Below, in pieces: positions 16,558-24,589 of a stretch of DNA of 64,000 bases; within the stretch, counting starts at the first letter, position 1, and each line of letters begins with the position of its first letter. Both the position numbers and the translations under genes were made by a program. Source of the DNA: CAVPWP01 sp050789285 (GTDB taxonomy: Bacteria; Pseudomonadota; Alphaproteobacteria; Rhodobacterales; Rhodobacteraceae); assembly GCF_050789285.1 (NCBI RefSeq), contig NZ_JBOUVX010000003.1, positions 186,001 to 250,000 on the forward strand. The letters are read 5' to 3'. Below the pieces are notes generated by a model, which was not told the origin of the DNA, did not search any database, and saw only the letters and a program-made list of their open reading frames with translations.

Positions 16558-18507
16558 TCAGACAAGGAAAAGGACAAGCGCGGGGACGAAGACCAGAAGC
16601 AGCGTCACCGCCAGCATCACCAGCACGAAGGGCGCGGCCCCCCGGAAGATCTCGCCCAGAGTGACGAAACCGGGCGGCAGCGCCCCCTTGACCACGAAGA
16701 CCGACAGCCCGAAGGGTGGCGTCAGAAGCCCGATCTCGATCGCGATGATCGAGATGATGCCGAACCAGATCAGGTCGCCGCCCAGCGCGCTGACCACCGG
16801 AATGGCGATCGGCAGGATCACCAGCATGATCGAGACCGAATCCAGGATCATGCCAAGCAGGATCACCAGAACGATATAGACAAGCACGAAGGCCACGAGC
16901 TGCAATTCGAACGACGCGATGAGCGAGGTCGCCTGCATCGGGATCGTCGAAAGCGTCAGCATCCGGGCGTAAAGATTGGCCGCGATGATCAGGAACAGGA
17001 TCGAGGCGGTGATGTACCCGGTCTCGAGCGCGATCGACTTGATCGTCGCCCAGTCCAGCTTGCGGCGTGCGGCCGCGACGAGGAAGGCCCCAAAGGCGCC
17101 GATCGCGCCGGCCTCGGTCGGGCTGAAGAAGCCGCCGTAGATGCCGCCCATCACCAGGGCGATGATGAAGGCCACCGGCACCAGCCGGATCAGCATCGGC
17201 CCCAGCGCCATCTCTTCCGTCTTCGTCTCGTCGGGCCGGCCGACGAAGTCGGGAAACCAGGTCGCAAGGGCCACGTTCAGCACCGCGAAGGCAAAGGCAA
17301 GGATCAGCCCCGGCACGATCGCCGCGATGAAAAGCGCACCGATCGAAACCTCGGCCAGAAGCCCGTAAATGATCAGAAGAAGACTGGGCGGGATCAGCAT
17401 CCCCAGGACCGAGCTTCCGGCGATGACACCGGTGGAGAAGCTGCGGGTATAGCCGGCCTCGTCCATTGCGGGCACCGCCACCCGGCTGAAGACCGCGGCC
17501 GAGGCGATCGAGGACCCGGTAATCGCCGCGAAGACCGCGTTGGCCGCGACCGTCGCCACGCCCAGCCCGCCGCGCAGCCGGCGCAGCGCCACCACCGCGA
17601 CCTGGAAGGCGTCGCGCCCGACGTCGGCCCGGTCAAGCACCAACCCCATGGTCACGAAAAGAGGCACCACCCCGAATTCGAAGGACCTCACCGCCCCCGA
17701 GGCGGCGATGCCAAGGGCATTGTTGGCCACGTTGAAGTTGTCGCGCGTGAGCCAGACCCCCAGAAAGGACATCGCGAGCAGCGCGAAGGCCACCGGCATG
17801 CCGCAGGCGACAAGGAAGAAAAGCCCCAGGAAGGCCATGAGGCCGACCTGAACCGGCGACAGTGCGCCGCCCATCAGAACCGATAGGAACAGCGCGACAA
17901 GTCCCAGCAGGATCGCGAACCCCCAAAGCCCGCGCCGGTCGCCCTTGCTTGAGAAAAGCGCCCCGAAGAACGCCCATCCCCGGATCAGCGCGATCCGCGC
18001 CGTCTCGACCGTGCAAAGCGCCGCCCCCAGGACCACCGCCAGCTTGAACGGCCAGAGCGGGATCTGGTAGGCGCCGACGGCACCGGTGAATTCACTTGTC
18101 GTCCAGGACTTGTGGAAGTCGTCCCAAAGCCAGCGCACGGCCAGCGCAAGCACGACGGCCGCGGCCCCGTAGAACAGCGTTTTCGCGCCGTTGGCCAGAA
18201 CCGGGCGATCGGTCTCCCAGCCGCCCATCAGGAAGTCGGCCTTGATGATCCGGTCGCCCCGGATGGTGCTGCCAAGTTGGATGAACACGCAGGCGCCGAT
18301 GGCATAGGCCACGTAGTCGGACACGCCGTTGATCGGCACCGAGAACAGGTTGCGCATCAGCACGTCGGCGGTGATCAGCAGCATGAACACCATGATGGTG
18401 GTCGAGGCGATCCCCGAGAACGCGCCCGAAAGGCGCGCAAGCAGCGCGTCGGCCGGGCCCAGAAGCCCGGCCGACAGCGTTTGGCGTGTGTCGTCGATAG
18501 GGTGCAC
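16558..18507 (-). CDS. TRAP transporter fused DctQ-DctM permease
   Basis: A 649-residue inner-membrane protein. The first 190 residues form the four-helix small subunit (DctQ: VFMLLITADVLMRNLFSVPI), and about 215-649 form the 12-helix large subunit (DctM: GSSIASAAVFSRVAVPAM, GMLIPPSLLLIIYG, LTPPFGLSVFV). With the adjacent periplasmic DctP protein it imports an organic acid or similar solute using the sodium gradient. QM fusion is a known variant of TRAP systems. It is encoded 13 nt downstream of dctP. Confidence 0.93.
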   Translation of the reverse strand: MHPIDDTRQTLSAGLLGPADALLARLSGAFSGIASTTIMVFMLLITADVLMRNLFSVPINGVSDYVAYAIGACVFIQLGSTIRGDRIIKADFLMGGWETDRPVLANGAKTLFYGAAAVVLALAVRWLWDDFHKSWTTSEFTGAVGAYQIPLWPFKLAVVLGAALCTVETARIALIRGWAFFGALFSSKGDRRGLWGFAILLGLVALFLSVLMGGALSPVQVGLMAFLGLFFLVACGMPVAFALLAMSFLGVWLTRDNFNVANNALGIAASGAVRSFEFGVVPLFVTMGLVLDRADVGRDAFQVAVVALRRLRGGLGVATVAANAVFAAITGSSIASAAVFSRVAVPAMDEAGYTRSFSTGVIAGSSVLGMLIPPSLLLIIYGLLAEVSIGALFIAAIVPGLILAFAFAVLNVALATWFPDFVGRPDETKTEEMALGPMLIRLVPVAFIIALVMGGIYGGFFSPTEAGAIGAFGAFLVAAARRKLDWATIKSIALETGYITASILFLIIAANLYARMLTLSTIPMQATSLIASFELQLVAFVLVYIVLVILLGMILDSVSIMLVILPIAIPVVSALGGDLIWFGIISIIAIEIGLLTPPFGLSVFVVKGALPPGFVTLGEIFRGAAPFVLVMLAVTLLLVFVPALVLFLV

Positions 18508-18520
18508 TATGCAGCGACGA

Positions 18521-19603
18521 TCAGAGGCCGGCAGTCCAGTCGCGAAGCGGGACGGCGCCCTCTTCCTGAACGACGGCCATGAACTTGGTCAGGATGTCGG
18601 CGCCCGGCACCCCGTTGGCCTCCTGCGCGTCGACCCAGAGCTTGGCCAGATCCGGCAGCCGGTTGACCCACTCGACGCGCTGCTCCTGCGGCATGTCGCT
18701 GACGGTCGCGCCTTCCTTGACGAAGTTCTCGAAGAAGATCGCCTCGCGCTCTTCGATCAGGCGGGCGTTCTCGACCGAATAGGCAGCGCCCAGTTCGGCG
18801 ATCACGGCCTGCACGTCCTCGGGCAGTGCGTTGAAGGTGTCGGTGTTGACGCCGAAGCCGCCGAAGGTCAGCGGGCCGGTGTTCACCCGGGTGACGAAGG
18901 GCGCCTGTTCGTGCAGCTTGAGCGGATAGGCCCCTGTCCCGATCAGAAGGGTGCCGTCGCCGACCCCGGTCTGAAGCTGGCCATACATCGCCGGGATGCC
19001 GGTGTTGACCAGCGTCGCGCCCAGCGGCTCGACCCAGGGTGCCAGAACCGGCGCGCCCAGCAGCTTGACCCCTTCAAGGTCCGAAAGCTGTTCGATCGGC
19101 TTCTTGGTGAACAGGTGATAGCCATCCGACACGCACGAGCCGAAGAAGCTGATGTTCTGGCGCGCCCATTCGTCCTTCATCGCCTGCTCGTCGGCGTTCA
19201 GGCGGTTCATCGTGTTGATCGCCTGGCTTACCGTCTGGGTGGTGAAGGGCAGCGAGTACATGATGTTCTGCAGCGGCAGCGCGGCGGGTTCCCACAGCGC
19301 GCCGATCCAGCCCATGTCGGTCAGCTGCTGGCTGACGGCCTCGAGCGTGTCGTTGAAGTCGTAAAGGGCGCCGCCGAAGGCCTCGGTCCAGTTGATGCGG
19401 TAGTTCGAGCCGCGCTCCTCCAGAAGCTCGTTCGACTTCGCCACCACGATCGTCTGCAGCGGCGCGACCCAGGCGATCGTCGTCGGATGGCTTGCGCTGA
19501 TGGTCAGGTTGATCGTTTCCTGGCCGAAGGCGCGGGTGCTGATCACGCCCGGCACGGTCAGGCTGATCATGCCGCCAAGCACTTGTCTGCGGTTCGTCAT
19601 CAT
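18521..19603 (-). CDS. TRAP substrate-binding protein (DctP family)
   Basis: A 360-residue periplasmic binding protein. The N-terminus MMTNRRQVLGGMISLTVPG with cleavage near AFG-QE has a basic stretch and a hydrophobic core, and the Arg-Arg pair could mark a Tat signal. The core shows DLEGVKLLGAP and the GVGDGTLLIGTG segment; the canonical carboxylate-binding Arg is not obvious, so the ligand may not be a simple carboxylate. The ATG could also be the second Met (19600). It precedes its permease. The 96-nt gap upstream has a CGGCCC-GT-GGGCCG hairpin, typical where a binding protein needs higher expression. Confidence 0.88.
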   Translation of the reverse strand: MMTNRRQVLGGMISLTVPGVISTRAFGQETINLTISASHPTTIAWVAPLQTIVVAKSNELLEERGSNYRINWTEAFGGALYDFNDTLEAVSQQLTDMGWIGALWEPAALPLQNIMYSLPFTTQTVSQAINTMNRLNADEQAMKDEWARQNISFFGSCVSDGYHLFTKKPIEQLSDLEGVKLLGAPVLAPWVEPLGATLVNTGIPAMYGQLQTGVGDGTLLIGTGAYPLKLHEQAPFVTRVNTGPLTFGGFGVNTDTFNALPEDVQAVIAELGAAYSVENARLIEEREAIFFENFVKEGATVSDMPQEQRVEWVNRLPDLAKLWVDAQEANGVPGADILTKFMAVVQEEGAVPLRDWTAGL

Positions 19604-19699
19604 CTGTCTTCTCCTCCCTTAGGTTGACAGAATTCAGGGTCTTCGCGGCCCGTGGGCCGGTCTTGCGTCACCGTCCGCTCGCGCCCCTTGCTTCGGGCC

Positions 19700-20665
19700 T
19701 CATTCGGCGGCCTGCGGCACCTCCAGCCCGGTCGGATAGGGCACGTTCTCGGGCTCCAGCGTCAGGCCCGCCGCCAGCGCCACCGTTTCGATCAGCGCGG
19801 CGAAGTCCTTTTGAAGATAGGCCTCGGGATCGTCCTGGATACTGGCCGCGCCGAAATGCGCCTGAAGCGCCTCGCGCGTGGCCGCCGTCACCGGCATCGG
19901 CACCTCCAGCGCGCGCGCCGCCGTCAGCCCAAGATCCAGATCCTTGCGCAGAAGCTCGGGCGTGAAGGTCGTCGTCCAGTCCAGGTTGATCAGCGCGTTC
20001 GACTTGTAGCGCGTGAAGACCGATCCCATGGCCGAGTTGTTCATGAAGTCGAGAAAGGCATGCCGCGGCACGCCGGCCTTCTGGGCAAGGATCGTGATCT
20101 CGGCCAGGTTCTGGATCACGACGCCCAGGAAGACGTTGTGCGCGATCTTGCAGAAGCGTGCGAGTTCCCCCTCGCCGACGTAGGACACGCCCGCAGCGGC
20201 ATAGGCGGCGATCACCGGCTCGACCGTGTCAAAGACCGGGCGCGGACCCGAACAGACCGACGACAGCTTGCCCGCCTTCACGCACTTGCCGTTGCCCGAG
20301 ACCGGCGCGGCGATCAGCGTCGCGCCGCGCGCGGCCAGCTTGTCGCGGATCGCCGCCGACTGCTCGGACGAGATCGACGAACTGTCGACGAAAACGCCCG
20401 GCACGCCGTCGCCGGTCAACACGCCATCGGGTCCGAACAGCACCGTTTCGACGTCCTTGCCGGTCGAGACCATGGTGATCAGGATGTCGACGCCGGCCAG
20501 GTCGCGCGGGGCGTCGACCAGCGTCGCGCCCTTGGCCTCCAGCGGTTCGGCCTTGGCCCGCGTGCGGTTCCAGATCCGCACCTCGTAGCCCGCCTTCACC
20601 ACGCGCTCGGCCATGGGATAGCCCATGCGCCCCATTCCGATCCATCCGATCACCGGTTTCGTCAT
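19700..20665 (-). CDS. Beta-hydroxyacid dehydrogenase family oxidoreductase, copy 1
   Basis: A 321-residue HIBADH/6PGDH-family enzyme. The Rossmann motif IGWIGMGRMGYPMAE is followed by IWNRTRAKAE, whose Arg after Asn suggests NADP preference. The substrate loop reads PVSGNGKCVKAGKLS instead of the common PVSGGxxGAxxG, and the catalytic Lys is likely that of FCKIAHN. The nearly identical partner at 30215-31180 is the same length. It oxidises or reduces a 3-hydroxy acid or semialdehyde of unknown identity. The ATG at 20665 has GATGAGGA upstream; longer starts lie inside gntR. The operon is crotonase-transketolase-gntR-this-TRAP. Confidence 0.9.
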   Translation of the reverse strand: MTKPVIGWIGMGRMGYPMAERVVKAGYEVRIWNRTRAKAEPLEAKGATLVDAPRDLAGVDILITMVSTGKDVETVLFGPDGVLTGDGVPGVFVDSSSISSEQSAAIRDKLAARGATLIAAPVSGNGKCVKAGKLSSVCSGPRPVFDTVEPVIAAYAAAGVSYVGEGELARFCKIAHNVFLGVVIQNLAEITILAQKAGVPRHAFLDFMNNSAMGSVFTRYKSNALINLDWTTTFTPELLRKDLDLGLTAARALEVPMPVTAATREALQAHFGAASIQDDPEAYLQKDFAALIETVALAAGLTLEPENVPYPTGLEVPQAAE

Positions 20666-20711
20666 TGTCGTCCTCATCCCGTTGCGGGGCGCGCCCGTGA
20701 CGTGCCCCCGT

Positions 20712-21431
20712 TCAGCCTGCCCCGCCACCGCCTTCGAGCGTGCCGGAAATCCAGCTCATGTGCCGCCCCAGCGCCGCGCGCGCGCCGTCGGCGTCGCCGG
20801 CCTCGATCCGCGACAGGATCTCTTCGTGCTGCCGGATCGCCTCGTTCATGTCGACGACACGTTCCCCGATCAGTCCGCGCAGAACCTCGCGCACGCCCAG
20901 GACGGCGGCGATCAGCGCGCCGTTGTGCGTGGCCCGCGCCATCGCCAGATGAAAGGCCAGGTCAGCCTCGAGCGCGGAAGTCCGGTCGGCGCCGGCCGCG
21001 CGCATCGCGTCAAGCGCCGCGCGCAGCGCCGCAAGGTCGCCCACGTCGTGCTTCAGCGCCGCCTGCCCGGCCACCTCCACCTCGATCGGGCGGCGCAGGT
21101 CGTGCAGTTCGATCAGCGTGACCTCGCCGAGGTTTAGAAGGATCGTCAGCGCCCGCGCCATCGCGGCCTGCCGCGATCCCACGACATAGGTTCCGCGCCC
21201 CGACAGGCGGATCACGCCGTGGGATTCGAGCATCCGCAACCCTTCCCGCACCGACGAACGCCCGACGCCGAAGCGTTCGGAAAGCTCCTTCTCGGTCGGG
21301 ACCGGGTCGCCTTCGTTCAGGCCCCGGTCGGCGATCTCGCTGGTCAGACGGTCGGCGACCAGTTGATAGACGTTCGGCCGCGCGATGCGATCGTCAAGTC
21401 CAAGGGTCTGGCTCATGCTCATCCCCGTCAT
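20712..21431 (-). CDS. GntR-family transcriptional regulator, FadR/FCD subfamily
   Basis: This 239-residue regulator has a winged helix (about 18-85: PTEKELSERFGVGRSSVREGLRMLESHGVI) and a C-terminal FCD ligand domain with the metal/ligand His-Asp set (EADLAFHLAMARATHN, AIRQHEEIL, LGRHM). Members usually respond to a small organic acid and repress the operon that encodes them. A palindrome with the FadR-subfamily core lies at 24106-24124 at the head of this operon and is its probable site. The ATG at 21431 overlaps the transketolase stop (ATGA); in-frame ATGs at 21422 and 21416 are possible. Confidence 0.92.
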   Translation of the reverse strand: MTGMSMSQTLGLDDRIARPNVYQLVADRLTSEIADRGLNEGDPVPTEKELSERFGVGRSSVREGLRMLESHGVIRLSGRGTYVVGSRQAAMARALTILLNLGEVTLIELHDLRRPIEVEVAGQAALKHDVGDLAALRAALDAMRAAGADRTSALEADLAFHLAMARATHNGALIAAVLGVREVLRGLIGERVVDMNEAIRQHEEILSRIEAGDADGARAALGRHMSWISGTLEGGGGAG

Positions 21432-22228
21432 GCCTCGGGCGCGACCGCGTGCAGGTGGCGCAGCGCCTCGTCCCAGACCGCGCGTTCGGCATTGATGTAG
21501 TGCGGATAGGGATGCGCCTCGAAAGCCGGCACGCCCTTGCCGATCACGGTATCGCAGATGATCGCCGTGGCCCGGCCGGCGGCCCCCGACAACGCCGCCT
21601 CGACCGCCGCTTCCAGCTTCGTCAGGTCATGCCCGTCGACCTCGACCGTGTCGAAGCCGAAGGCGCGGAACTTGTCGGCCAGGGGTTCGAGGTCAAGCAC
21701 CTCGGTCGTGTGACCGTCGACCTGGATGCCGTTGCGGTCGACGATGACGCACAGGTTCGACAGCCGGTGGTGGCCGATGGTCATCATCGCCTCCCAGACC
21801 TGGCCTTCCTGGATCTCGCCGTCCGACAGAAGGCAGAAGATGGTGCCGGGGATGCCCTTCATCCGCTGTCCGATGGCCATGCCGGCGGCCTGGCTCAGCC
21901 CCTGCCCCAGCGACCCGCCCGTGATCTCGACCCCCGGCAACCCTTCGAGCGGGCTCTGCTCGAACTCGGATCCGTCCATGCCATAGGTCAGAAGCTCGTC
22001 GCGGTCGTAAAGATGCGCGTTCGCGGCATAAAGCGCCAGGCCGTAGTGCCCCGGCGACAGGACGAACCGGTCGCCCGGCCGCGTCAGTCCGATCTCGAAG
22101 ACGCAGGCCAGGATGTCGGCCGTGCCCAGCGCCTGCCCGATATAGGCCTGCCCGCTGTGGGCCGCGACTTCGGTCGCGATCATGCGGATCTCGGCGGCGC
22201 GGCGGGCGGTGCGTGACGTGTTGCGCAT
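21428..22228 (-). CDS. Transketolase-like protein, N-terminal (ThDP pyrophosphate) subunit
   Basis: A 266-residue half-transketolase. RFVLSPGHYGLALYA, ITGGSLGQGLSQAAG and the ThDP motif SDGEIQEGQVWEA to VDRNGIQVDG are complete. It pairs with the C-terminal half encoded just upstream, as in other two-gene transketolase-like enzymes. These transfer C2 ketol units or act on unusual ketoses, and because a central-metabolism transketolase is normally a single chain, this pair is likely a catabolic isozyme. The ATG at 22228 comes 2 nt after the upstream stop with GGGGGC before it. Confidence 0.92.
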   Translation of the reverse strand: MRNTSRTARRAAEIRMIATEVAAHSGQAYIGQALGTADILACVFEIGLTRPGDRFVLSPGHYGLALYAANAHLYDRDELLTYGMDGSEFEQSPLEGLPGVEITGGSLGQGLSQAAGMAIGQRMKGIPGTIFCLLSDGEIQEGQVWEAMMTIGHHRLSNLCVIVDRNGIQVDGHTTEVLDLEPLADKFRAFGFDTVEVDGHDLTKLEAAVEAALSGAAGRATAIICDTVIGKGVPAFEAHPYPHYINAERAVWDEALRHLHAVAPEA

Positions 22229-22230
22229 GC

Positions 22231-23166
22231 TCAAAGCCCCCGTTCGGCGGCGGCGGCGATCGAGGGCGCGTCCAGCCCGATCTCGCCCCGGATGAACTCG
22301 ACCGTCCCGCTGGGCGGCCATTCGTCGGGAATCGCGCAGGGCGTCACCCGCACACCCATCCCGCCTTGCGCCACGACCGAGGCGACAGCCGCGAAAAGCC
22401 CGCCGTGCGCCACGTGGTTCTCGACCGTGACCACATGGCCGAAGCGGCGGCAGAACCTGGCGACCGTGGCGGTGTCGAAGGGCTTGATGCGCGGGACATG
22501 AAGATGCCGCACGCCATGCCCGCGCCCGCGCAGGATCGTCGCGGCCTCGATCGCCCAGTCGGTGCCAAGACCGGTCGAGATCATCCCGACGGACGAACCT
22601 TCATCCCCGAATTCGACCGGATCGAGCGGGCCCGCCCCCGGCGCGCGCGCGCCCGGCACGTCCGCCCGGTCGCCGCGCAGCGCGCGGATGAAGGTCGGGT
22701 GATCGGCGGCGACGCCGCCCTTCAGGGCGGCCGCCATCTCGCGGTCGTCGGCGGGGTCGATCACGGCCATGCCGGGCAGCGCCCCCATCAGCGCCATGTC
22801 CTCGACCGGCTGGTGGGTCGCGCGGAACCGGCAGGTGATGCCGGGAAGAACCCCCACCAGCGTCACCGGCGTGGGTCCTGTGGTGAGCGCCATGGCCACC
22901 TGGTCATAGGCGCGGCGCGTGATGAAGACCCCGTAGGTGGCGACGATGGGCCGGAAGCCGGTCTTGGCCAGCCCCGAGGCCATGCCGATGATGTTCGCCT
23001 CGGCCACCCCGAGGTTCAGGAACCGGTCGGGGAAGCGCGCGGCGAAGGGCAAAACCTCGACATACCGGGCCAGATCGCCCGCCAGGACGACGACGCGGTC
23101 GTCCGCCTCGCCCAGCTCGATCAGCGTCCGGGCGAAATTCGACAGCCTTGCATCGCCGTCAGGCAT
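22231..23166 (-). CDS. Transketolase-like protein, C-terminal (pyrimidine-binding) subunit
   Basis: A 311-residue subunit carrying the catalytic Glu region of ThDP enzymes (FLNLGVAEANIIGMASGLA), the PYR-domain segment FRATHQPVEDMALM, and the C-terminal domain (VENHVAHGGLFAAVA). It forms an alpha2-beta2 enzyme with the adjacent N-terminal subunit. The order C-half before N-half is the reverse of the domain order in one-chain transketolases. It starts 6 nt after the crotonase stop, so the three genes are likely one unit. Confidence 0.92.
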   Translation of the reverse strand: MPDGDARLSNFARTLIELGEADDRVVVLAGDLARYVEVLPFAARFPDRFLNLGVAEANIIGMASGLAKTGFRPIVATYGVFITRRAYDQVAMALTTGPTPVTLVGVLPGITCRFRATHQPVEDMALMGALPGMAVIDPADDREMAAALKGGVAADHPTFIRALRGDRADVPGARAPGAGPLDPVEFGDEGSSVGMISTGLGTDWAIEAATILRGRGHGVRHLHVPRIKPFDTATVARFCRRFGHVVTVENHVAHGGLFAAVASVVAQGGMGVRVTPCAIPDEWPPSGTVEFIRGEIGLDAPSIAAAAERGL

Positions 23167-23172
23167 CGGGCC

Positions 23173-24039
23173 TCATCCCTTGTCGAAGTTGTTCTTGCGG
23201 CCCTTGCGGACGTAATCGACGGTCTGCGCGATGGCCTTGCGCCCGTGGATCGAGTGTTCCGCCGCGACATGCCCGAACATCTGGATGCCGAAGCCGCCGT
23301 CCAGGCTGTCGACCACCGCCTGCTTCCAGGGCCGGCGCACGATCTGCGTCGTGAGCCGCCGGGTGGTGCGCGGTTGGGTCATGATGTGGTCGGCGATCTC
23401 GTAGGCGCGCTCGATTTCCTTCCCGCGCGGGACGACCTCGTTAACCATGCCGTATTCCAGCGCCTTCTCGGCGGTGATCGCCTCGCCCGTGAGCAATGCA
23501 TAGGCCGACCGCTTCACGCCCAGAAGCGTCTGGAAGCAGGTGTGAATGCCGTCGCCCGGCACCGATCCGATGTCATAGTGCAGATCGAAGATCGTCGTGT
23601 CCTCGGTGCAGATCGTGATGTCGCACATCAGGCAGATTTCCGAATGGAACCCCGGCCCGTTCAGCACGCCGATCGTCGGAATCTCGAGGTCGAAGACCAG
23701 CGAGCTGACGTTGATGCGCCCGTCCTTGTAGGCGTATTCGTAGGCCCAGTAGGGCAGGCCCTCGTCCTCCAGCGCGAAGCCTTCGGGATCGCTGTCCATC
23801 ATGAACTCGTCGCCCGAACCCGACAGGATCATCACCTCGTTCTTCGGGTCGGCGCCCACGGTCTTGAGCATCTGACCCAGCGATCGGTGGTTCTGCACCG
23901 ACAGCTGGATCGGGCCGCCATTGGTATGGGCGCGCACCAGAAGGACGCCGTCGTCACGGCGATCCATCATGTAGTGCTCCCTGAAGCGGGCGCTGTACTC
24001 GTCGAAGTCCGGGGTCGGCACGAAATTGGTCAAGGACAT
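23173..24039 (-). CDS. Crotonase-family protein resembling 6-oxocamphor hydrolase
   Basis: A 288-residue enoyl-CoA-hydratase-fold protein. The block GSVPGDGIHTCFQTLLG, the His in FDLHYDIG and the N-terminal GVLLVRAHTNGGPI match the layout of the Rhodococcus retro-Claisenase 6-oxocamphor hydrolase more closely than CoA-dependent crotonases. The usual CoA oxyanion-hole Gly-Gly pair is not evident (LNGPGFHSEICLM). It may cleave a C-C bond in a cyclic 1,3-diketone without CoA. I chose the ATG at 24039 because AGGGAGAGAG precedes it; an in-frame ATG at 24120 would put the operator palindrome inside the gene. It is the first gene of the operon. Confidence 0.82.
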   Translation of the reverse strand: MSLTNFVPTPDFDEYSARFREHYMMDRRDDGVLLVRAHTNGGPIQLSVQNHRSLGQMLKTVGADPKNEVMILSGSGDEFMMDSDPEGFALEDEGLPYWAYEYAYKDGRINVSSLVFDLEIPTIGVLNGPGFHSEICLMCDITICTEDTTIFDLHYDIGSVPGDGIHTCFQTLLGVKRSAYALLTGEAITAEKALEYGMVNEVVPRGKEIERAYEIADHIMTQPRTTRRLTTQIVRRPWKQAVVDSLDGGFGIQMFGHVAAEHSIHGRKAIAQTVDYVRKGRKNNFDKG

Positions 24040-24105
24040 CTGTGAACTCTCTCCCTGCGACAGCGCCGCACCGGGGCGCTTGTTGGGAAGTCTGCTAGCA
24101 TCTGT

Positions 24106-24124
24106 CGGCTTGTCAGACAAGCCG
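24106..24124. promoter_or_regulatory. Perfect 19-bp palindrome, predicted GntR (FadR-type) operator
   Basis: CGGCTTGTC-A-GACAAGCCG is a perfect inverted repeat. Its core TTGTCAGACAA fits the TNGTNNNACNA pattern known for FadR-subfamily GntR regulators. It lies 66 nt before the crotonase start and 17 nt beyond the DUF606 stop, at the head of the operon that encodes a FadR-type regulator. Confidence 0.7.
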
Positions 24125-24141
24125 ATTCTCTGCGCGTCAGA

Positions 24142-24588
24142 TCAGAAGCGGCTCACCAGAACCGCGCCCGTCAGCACCATCGCAAGTCCGATCACGCGCG
24201 GCAGCGAGATCTCGCGCACCTGAAGGCCGAAGGCGCCGAAGTGGTCGGCCAGCATCGACCCAAGAAGCTGCCCCGCGACGATGCACACGAAGAACACCAT
24301 CGCCCCCGTCACCGGGGCGACCACCACGCCCGCGGCCACGAAGATCGCCCCGCAGACGCCCGCCAGATAGGCCCACCAGGGCACCGCACTCAGTGTGCGA
24401 CGGCTGATCTCGCCCGAGCCTGTGACGAAGATGACCAGCAGCGCGCAGCACAGCGCCACGAAGATCTGGATCGCCGTCGCGCCGAAGGCGCTGCCGACCG
24501 ACCGCGACACGATCGCGTTGAGCGGCGGCTGCGCCGAGACCAGCACCCCCACGACGATCGCGGCAAACATGTAGGGAAGAAGCTGCAT
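24142..24588 (-). CDS. DMT-superfamily transporter, DUF606 (YdcZ) family
   Basis: A 148-residue membrane protein with five predicted helices and the DUF606 landmarks: SAQPPLNAIVSRSVGS near the N-terminus, VPWWAYLAGVCGAIFV in the middle, and GQLLGSMLADHFGAFG followed by a final helix. DUF606 proteins work as small pairs or single five-helix units of the drug/metabolite transporter superfamily; the cargo is unknown. It starts 1 nt after the GST gene and ends just before the GntR-type operator, so it closes the ABC-transporter operon. Confidence 0.85.
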   Translation of the reverse strand: MQLLPYMFAAIVVGVLVSAQPPLNAIVSRSVGSAFGATAIQIFVALCCALLVIFVTGSGEISRRTLSAVPWWAYLAGVCGAIFVAAGVVVAPVTGAMVFFVCIVAGQLLGSMLADHFGAFGLQVREISLPRVIGLAMVLTGAVLVSRF

Positions 24589-24589
24589 G

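Noticed and set aside
4583..24039. Complete nicotine or nicotinate degradation pathway
   Set aside because: Mo hydroxylase, a dihydropseudooxynicotine-hydrolase-like protein, an amidohydrolase and a semialdehyde dehydrogenase are present, but key oxidases, ring-opening enzymes and the FAD-dependent steps are missing.
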